Assembly: GCF_013389365.1 (NCBI RefSeq)
Contig: NZ_JACADJ010000025.1
Span: 1 to 51,421, forward strand
Length of the DNA stretch: 51,421 bases
Direction: 5' to 3'
Origin: Desulfobacter latus
GTDB taxonomy: Bacteria > Desulfobacterota > Desulfobacteria > Desulfobacterales > Desulfobacteraceae
Shown: positions 46,769-51,421 of the stretch, piece by piece
Numbering within the stretch: the stretch's first letter is position 1
How the letters are laid out: the number at the start of each line of letters is the position of its first letter
Notes under the pieces: model-generated
Database searches by the model: none
The model's input: the letters and a program-made list of their open reading frames with translations, nothing else
What the model was told of the DNA's origin: nothing
Translations under genes and position numbers: made by a program

Positions 46769-47870
46769 TTCGGACTATATGGCAAGGGCTTTGGCGCTTG
46801 CAGCCCGGGGAAAAGGGTATACCTCTCCCAATCCTTGTGTGGGTGCCGTGGTGGTAAAGAACGGTCAGATCATTGGTCAGGGCTTTCACGCCAAAGCCGG
46901 TGGCCCCCATGCGGAAGTGGTGGCCATTGATGATGCCGCAGCAAAAGCCCCTGAAAAATTGGCCGATGCCACGATCTACGTTACCCTGGAACCCTGCAAC
47001 CATTTCGGAAAAACCCCGCCTTGCACGCATAAAATTCTCAACGCAGGTATCGGCCGGGTTGTCGTGGCCTGCAAAGATCCCAACCCTGTTGCAGGGGGCG
47101 GGATTGATTTTTTAAGGGGAAAAGGCCTTGCGGTTGTATCAGGGGTTATGGAACAAGCGGCTTTGACCCTGATCGAAGATTTTGTCTGGAATGTACAAAA
47201 CCACCATACGCCGTTTGTCACCTTAAAATGTGCTGCCACCCTTGACGGATATATTGCCACCAGAACCGGGGATTCCCAATGGATCACCTCCAGCGCATCC
47301 CGAAATTTCGGCCATGAACTGCGTCACCAAAATGATGCCATTCTGATTGGCGCCGGCACCCTGCATGGGGATGATCCCTCCTTGACCGCCAGAATAGCGG
47401 GGAAACAGACCCGGGATCCTGCCCGCATCATTCTGGATACCCGTTTGACCATCCAGGAAAATGCCAAGGTTGTGGTTCAAAAATCAAGTGCCCCCACCAT
47501 CATTGTGACAGGCCCGGACTGTGATCCCGGCAAAATCCAGCGCCTCAAAGACAAGGGCGCACAGATTCTTGAATGCCGGGTTTGTGGAAATTTGCTTGAT
47601 TTAAATGACCTGATGATTAGGTTAAGGAAGCTGTCCATCACAAGCCTTCTGATTGAAGGCGGGGGATGTGTGGCGGCATCGGCTCTGGCCGCAGGTATTG
47701 TAAACAAGGTCTGTTATTTTCTTGCCCCTAAAATGATGGGCGGAAATGACGGCATCCCGGTGTTTAACGGATCCGGGCCGGAAAAGATAAAAGACGTGGT
47801 TGAACTGGTCCGGGTCACTACCCGACACTTTGATTCCGATATGCTGGTCACAGGCTATATTGAAGCATAG
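46761..47870 (+). CDS. ribD: Bifunctional riboflavin deaminase/reductase RibD
   Basis: RibD performs the second and third steps of riboflavin synthesis. The start at 46761 (MTDSDYMARAL) fits the family; earlier in-frame ATGs at 46713 and 46725 lie in nrdR. The deaminase domain (1-145) has HAEVVAI and PCNHFGKTPPC zinc motifs with SPNPCVGAVVV. The reductase domain (about 147-369) has VTLKCAATLDGYIA and LLIEGGGCVAASAL. The length is 369 residues. It opens the ribDEBAH set. Confidence 0.95.
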   Translation: MTDSDYMARALALAARGKGYTSPNPCVGAVVVKNGQIIGQGFHAKAGGPHAEVVAIDDAAAKAPEKLADATIYVTLEPCNHFGKTPPCTHKILNAGIGRVVVACKDPNPVAGGGIDFLRGKGLAVVSGVMEQAALTLIEDFVWNVQNHHTPFVTLKCAATLDGYIATRTGDSQWITSSASRNFGHELRHQNDAILIGAGTLHGDDPSLTARIAGKQTRDPARIILDTRLTIQENAKVVVQKSSAPTIIVTGPDCDPGKIQRLKDKGAQILECRVCGNLLDLNDLMIRLRKLSITSLLIEGGGCVAASALAAGIVNKVCYFLAPKMMGGNDGIPVFNGSGPEKIKDVVELVRVTTRHFDSDMLVTGYIEA

Positions 47871-47900
47871 AATAGATTGATTAACGGCGGGAGATAATTT

Positions 47901-48578
47901 TTGTTTACTGGGATCATAGAAAGCCTGGGGACCATACGGCGTATGGAAACCCATGGAGAGGGCAAAATTCTGGTGATTGCCTGTGACCTGGATCTTTCCG
48001 GTACAGGCATCGGGGATTCGATTGCCGTGAACGGGGCCTGCCTGACCGCTGTAAGCCTTGGCAAAGGGCAGTTTAAAGTAGACATGGCACCGGAAACCGT
48101 GTTCCGTACGACATTTGACGCTATTGGACCCGGGGCCCGGGTCAATATTGAACGGGCGCTGAAGTTGTCGGACCGCATAGACGGGCATCTGGTATCAGGC
48201 CACATAGACGGCACCGGTACGGTCTCAAAAATTGAGACCCGGAGTAATGCCATCATATATGACATCCAGGTGCCGGAGAACCTGGCGGATGAGATGATAG
48301 AAAAAGGCTCTGTTGCCATTGACGGGATCAGCCTGACCATCAACCAATGTTGGGAAAACGGTTTTTCGGTAAGTATTATTCCCCATACCGCAAAAATTAC
48401 AACCATCGGATTTAAAACCGTGGGAGATCGCGTCAATATTGAGACGGATATGCTGGGAAAATATGTGAAAAAATTTTTATCAGGGCAGGGGAAACGTGCA
48501 AAAAGCGCCAATGATGCCGGTGCTGATGCCGACCTGGACATCAGTATGTCATTTCTTGCCCGGAACGGATTCTTGTAA
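47901..48578 (+). CDS. ribE: Riboflavin synthase alpha chain
   Basis: The enzyme makes riboflavin from two lumazines. It starts with TTG at 47901 (MFTGIIESLGTI), with a GGCGGGAG box upstream. The 225 residues form two lumazine-binding barrels: the first has VNGACLTAVSL and the second has GISLTINQC, with DGHLVSGHIDGTG between. A C-terminal tail rich in Ala and Asp is a little longer than usual. No FMN riboswitch was seen upstream. Confidence 0.95.
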   Translation: MFTGIIESLGTIRRMETHGEGKILVIACDLDLSGTGIGDSIAVNGACLTAVSLGKGQFKVDMAPETVFRTTFDAIGPGARVNIERALKLSDRIDGHLVSGHIDGTGTVSKIETRSNAIIYDIQVPENLADEMIEKGSVAIDGISLTINQCWENGFSVSIIPHTAKITTIGFKTVGDRVNIETDMLGKYVKKFLSGQGKRAKSANDAGADADLDISMSFLARNGFL

Positions 48579-48589
48579 AGGATAACAAC

Positions 48590-49795
48590 ATGCCCCATTT
48601 AAGCATTGAGCAGGCGATTGAAGATATAAAAAAAGGAAAAATGGTCATCCTGGTGGATGACGAGGACCGGGAGAACGAAGGGGATCTGACCATGGCGGCC
48701 CAGGCCGTAACCCCGGAAGCCATTAACTTTATGGCCACCCACGGCCGGGGGCTTATCTGTCTGTCCCTTGATTCAAGTATTGCAGACAAACTTGATCTTC
48801 CCATGATGGTTGAGCAGAACACGTCCCAGTACGGTACCGGGTTCACGGTTTCCATTGAGGCCAAACGGGGGGTAACCACGGGCATCTCGGCTGCAGATCG
48901 TGCCACCACTATTTTAACGGCAGTGGATGATGAGACCGGACCCCGGGATATTGCACGACCCGGCCATATTTTTCCTTTACGGGCCCGGGACGGTGGGGTT
49001 ATGGTGCGCATCGGCCAGACCGAAGGCTCTGTGGATCTTGCACGCCTTGCCGGTTTGAAGCCCGCCGGTGTTATTTGTGAAATCATGGACGATGACGGTA
49101 CCATGGCCCGGATGCCTTCCCTTGAAAAATTTTCCGAAAAGCACGGCATCGGCATCTGCACGGTGGCGGATCTTGTTAAATACCGCTTAAAAACAGAAAG
49201 TTTTGTAAAGCGGGCTGCCGAAACCGTTATCCCGACCCGGGTAGGCGGTGAATTCAGGATCATTGCCTATGAGAATGATCTTGACAATCTGACGCACATT
49301 GCCTTGGTTAAAGGTGAAATCGATTCGGAAAAGGAAATTCTGGTGCGGGTGCATTCCGAATGCATGACCGGAGATATCTTTTGTTCGCTGCGCTGCGACT
49401 GCCAGGATCAGCTTCACCGGGCCATGAAAATGGTGGATGAGGAAGGCTGCGGCGTTATTCTGTATTTACGACAGGAGGGCCGGGGTATCGGCCTTGTAAA
49501 CAAATTAAAAGCCTATGAATACCAGCGCCAGGGACTGGATACGGTTCAGGCCAATGAGGCACTTGGATTTTCCGCTGACTTGCGTGATTATGGTGTCGGT
49601 GCCCAGATGCTGGTGGATCTGGGCGTACGTAAAATGCGCCTGCTCACCAATAACCCGAAGAAGATGGTGGGACTTCAAGGTTACGGCCTGAGTGTTGTGG
49701 AACAAGTGCCCATTGAAGTGGCGCCCAATGCCTACAACCAGGGATATTTGAAGTGTAAACAAGCAAAAATGGGTCATCTATTACATATTAAATAA
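48590..49795 (+). CDS. ribBA: Bifunctional DHBP synthase/GTP cyclohydrolase II
   Basis: RibBA starts both branches of riboflavin synthesis, from ribulose-5-phosphate and from GTP. The DHBP synthase half (1-200) has [16 protein letters not shown] and [13 protein letters not shown]. The GTP cyclohydrolase half (about 205-401) has the zinc cysteines in [27 protein letters not shown] and LLTNNPKKM. The length of 401 residues is normal. It lies 11 bases after ribE and 11 before ribH. Confidence 0.96.
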   Translation: MPHLSIEQAIEDIKKGKMVILVDDEDRENEGDLTMAAQAVTPEAINFMATHGRGLICLSLDSSIADKLDLPMMVEQNTSQYGTGFTVSIEAKRGVTTGISAADRATTILTAVDDETGPRDIARPGHIFPLRARDGGVMVRIGQTEGSVDLARLAGLKPAGVICEIMDDDGTMARMPSLEKFSEKHGIGICTVADLVKYRLKTESFVKRAAETVIPTRVGGEFRIIAYENDLDNLTHIALVKGEIDSEKEILVRVHSECMTGDIFCSLRCDCQDQLHRAMKMVDEEGCGVILYLRQEGRGIGLVNKLKAYEYQRQGLDTVQANEALGFSADLRDYGVGAQMLVDLGVRKMRLLTNNPKKMVGLQGYGLSVVEQVPIEVAPNAYNQGYLKCKQAKMGHLLHIK

Positions 49796-49806
49796 GGATA
49801 ATAAAT

Positions 49807-50274
49807 ATGCCTCAGATAATTGAAGCCAATTTAAATGCCAAGGGCAAAAAATTCGGCATTGTTGCCGCCAGGTTCAATGATTTTATTGTGGACAAGCTTG
49901 TATCCGGTGCGTTGGATAGTTTGATCAGAAGCGGTGCACAGGATCAGGATATTGCTATTGTTAAGGTGCCCGGGGCGTTTGAAATTCCTTTGGCCGCAGC
50001 TAAAATGGCGGCCTTAAACAAATATGACGCGATTATCTGTTTAGGCGCCGTGATCCGGGGGGCCACGACGCATTATGATTATGTGTGTGCTGAAGTGTCC
50101 AAGGGTATTGCTTCCGTCAGCCTTGAGGCTAAAGTACCGGTGATGTTTGGTATTCTCACCACTGAAACCATTGAACAGGCCATTGAACGTGCCGGGACAA
50201 AATCCGGTAACAAGGGTTTTGATGTGGCCATGGGTGCCATTGAAATGGCAAACCTGTGCGCAACGATGGAATAG
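49807..50274 (+). CDS. ribH: 6,7-dimethyl-8-ribityllumazine synthase
   Basis: RibH condenses the two RibBA/RibD branches into lumazine and forms icosahedral shells. The 155 residues show [31 protein letters not shown] and [16 protein letters not shown] with the catalytic His. It is followed after 3 bases by nusB. Confidence 0.97.
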   Translation: MPQIIEANLNAKGKKFGIVAARFNDFIVDKLVSGALDSLIRSGAQDQDIAIVKVPGAFEIPLAAAKMAALNKYDAIICLGAVIRGATTHYDYVCAEVSKGIASVSLEAKVPVMFGILTTETIEQAIERAGTKSGNKGFDVAMGAIEMANLCATME

Positions 50275-50277
50275 ACC

Positions 50278-50691
50278 ATGAGTGACAGGCGCAAATCCCG
50301 GGAATTGGCCCTGCAAGCGCTGTTTGCCTTGGATCTGAATAAAGCTGATCCCCAACCGCAAATGGATGACTTTCTTGAACAGCACGGGGAAAATTTAAGC
50401 AAGCCCTCACGTCTTTTTTTTCAAACGCTCATAGAGGGGGTGTTGGCGCATCGTGAAAAAATAGATGCACTTTTGGCGCAATGGGCCAAGAACTGGAAAA
50501 TCTCCCGTATGCCGGCAGTGGACAGAAATGTCATGCGTATTGCAGTGTTTGAGATGCTTAATTTGTCGGATATTCCGTCATCGGTATCCATCAATGAGGC
50601 GGTCGAAATCGGCAAAAAATTCGGTACCCGGGATTCCGGATCGTTCATCAACGGGGTGCTGGACCGTATCCGGGCCCAATATGAGCCTTAA
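50278..50691 (+). CDS. nusB: Transcription antitermination factor NusB
   Basis: NusB binds boxA RNA with S10 in rRNA antitermination. The 137 residues begin RRKSRELALQALFALDL and include MPAVDRNVMRIAVFEML and VSINEAVEIGKKFGTRDSGSFINGVLDRI, all typical. It closes the series; a spacer of 77 bases leads to the IS607-type gene. Confidence 0.95.
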   Translation: MSDRRKSRELALQALFALDLNKADPQPQMDDFLEQHGENLSKPSRLFFQTLIEGVLAHREKIDALLAQWAKNWKISRMPAVDRNVMRIAVFEMLNLSDIPSSVSINEAVEIGKKFGTRDSGSFINGVLDRIRAQYEP

Positions 50692-50768
50692 GCGAGTTAT
50701 GATGTGAAGAACAAGGAGATGTAAACAGTTATTGATTTTATATCTATTATTATCTATATTAACTCATT

Positions 50769-51371
50769 ATGAGTAATATTTACAGAATAAACGAATTTGC
50801 AAAAAGAATAGGGAAATCTGCATCGACATTGCGACGCTGGGATGCTGAAGGCCGATTAGTTGCCAAGCGAACGCCGACAGGTCAGCGGTATTATGATGAA
50901 TCAGATGTTCGTAAGATATTTGGCATCAAAGATATTGAAAGAAAAACTGTTGTTTACTGCCGGGTGTCGTCCCACAACCAAAAAGATGATCTTCAATCTC
51001 AAATAACAGCCATGGAGCAATTTTGTTTAAATGGCGGGATTCCAGTAGATGAATGGATTCAGGAAATCGGCGGTGGAATGAACTTCAAAAGAAAAAAATT
51101 TCTGTCTTTGATGTCAAGAATATCTGCCGGTGAAATTAAGAGTCTGCTTGTGGCTCACAAAGATCGTTTATGTCGATTCGGATTTGATTTTTTTGAGTAT
51201 ATGGCGACGGAACATGGCTGTGAAATTAAGGTGGTAAATCAAGAATCTTTATCTCCGCAACAGGAAATGGTGGAGGATTTAATGGCAATTATCGATACAT
51301 TCAGTTGTAGATTGTACGGGCTTCGTAAATATAAAAAAAAGATCAAAACAATGATTGAGGCGTCCGAGTAA
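50769..51371 (+). CDS. tnpA: IS607-family serine recombinase (transposase TnpA)
   Basis: The protein has 200 residues. A MerR-like helix-turn-helix is at residues 5-50 (RINEFAKRIGKSASTLRRWD, then TGQRYY), followed by a short resolvase domain. The catalytic serine is in VYCRVSSHNQ (about residue 67). GGGMNFKRKKF and VAHKDRLCRFG are typical of the IS607 transposase. The ATG of tnpB overlaps its stop by one base. Confidence 0.94.
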   Translation: MSNIYRINEFAKRIGKSASTLRRWDAEGRLVAKRTPTGQRYYDESDVRKIFGIKDIERKTVVYCRVSSHNQKDDLQSQITAMEQFCLNGGIPVDEWIQEIGGGMNFKRKKFLSLMSRISAGEIKSLLVAHKDRLCRFGFDFFEYMATEHGCEIKVVNQESLSPQQEMVEDLMAIIDTFSCRLYGLRKYKKKIKTMIEASE

Positions 51372-51421
51372 TGATAATCCAATTGGCTCATAAAATAGAA
51401 CTCGATCCTACCAATGTACAG
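51371..51421 (+). CDS. tnpB: Start of TnpB, the RNA-guided nuclease of the IS607-type element (partial)
   Basis: The ATG overlaps the tnpA stop (taATGA). The 17 visible residues, MIIQLAHKIELDPTNVQ, match the standard TnpB N-terminus. The rest lies beyond the window, so intactness is unknown. Confidence 0.8.
   Translation, partial: MIIQLAHKIELDPTNVQ

Larger units (their letters stand above)
50769..51421 (+). mobile_element. Left part of an IS607-type element, cut by the window edge
   Basis: A serine recombinase gene and the first codons of a tnpB gene are arranged as in IS607. IS607 elements have no long terminal inverted repeats, so the left end somewhere in 50692-50768 cannot be placed. 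The 3' end and the guide RNA of TnpB lie outside the window. Confidence 0.85.

Noticed and set aside
46239-47900. FMN riboswitch ahead of the riboflavin genes
   Set aside because: ribD overlaps nrdR, and the 30-base ribD-ribE spacer is far too short; no RFN-like structure is present.

Overview
The window looks like chromosome of a sulfate-reducing, Desulfobacteraceae-type member of Desulfobacterota. This rests on gene order and protein character only: a riboflavin/one-carbon cluster ending in nusB in the order known from delta-proteobacteria, a sigma-54-like promoter before flagellar genes, gatB beside gltX-type tRNA-dependent amidation, and hydrogenase maturation genes. No rRNA or tRNA gene was seen, so the assignment is an inference.

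Layout. (1) 1-2.8 kb is mobile: the start of a small gene runs off the left edge, then a complete insertion sequence with matching terminal inverted repeats (about 218-2005), then a REP-associated tyrosine transposase (RAYT) flanked by REP palindromes. (2) 2.9-13.2 kb carries flgD, flgE, flgK and flgL, the hook cap, hook and hook-filament junction proteins. All four are longer than usual, through domain duplication or inserted acidic beta-rich repeats. (3) 13.2-17 kb, minus strand: an AAA_14/DUF4143 ATPase, a secreted TolB-like protein and gatB, separated by REP and CCACGGAA-type palindromic repeats. (4) 17.1-23.2 kb, plus strand: a small DUF2065 membrane protein, queA and tgt (queuosine), hypA and hypB (nickel delivery to hydrogenase) and a Memo-family protein. 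An IscB element with its HEARO/omega RNA has inserted in the 3' end of hypB. (5) 23.2-41.7 kb is a defence island: a complete type I Wadjet operon (jetABCD, anti-plasmid SMC complex plus nuclease), a convergent type I restriction-modification operon (hsdM, hsdS, hsdR) led by a 229-residue protein of unknown function, and a divergent 1405-residue SNF2 helicase of unknown role. (6) 41.9-50.7 kb is housekeeping: gltX (minus), then rpmF, acpP, rpiB, glyA, dCMP deaminase, nrdR, ribD, ribE, ribBA, ribH and nusB (plus), mostly overlapping or tightly spaced. (7) From 50.7 kb to the right edge an IS607-type element starts: a complete serine recombinase gene and the first 17 codons of tnpB.

How it works together. 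The hyp-Memo operon appears to have been invaded twice: once by the IscB element, which rewrites the HypB tail and would take its RNA guide from hypB itself, and once downstream by the Wadjet operon, which begins 25 bases after Memo. The best candidates for new biology are the IscB element (perfect 24-bp hairpin end, extra CxxC/CxxC insertion in the protein), and the unknown 229-residue protein and SNF2 helicase that share a divergent intergenic region beside the restriction operon.
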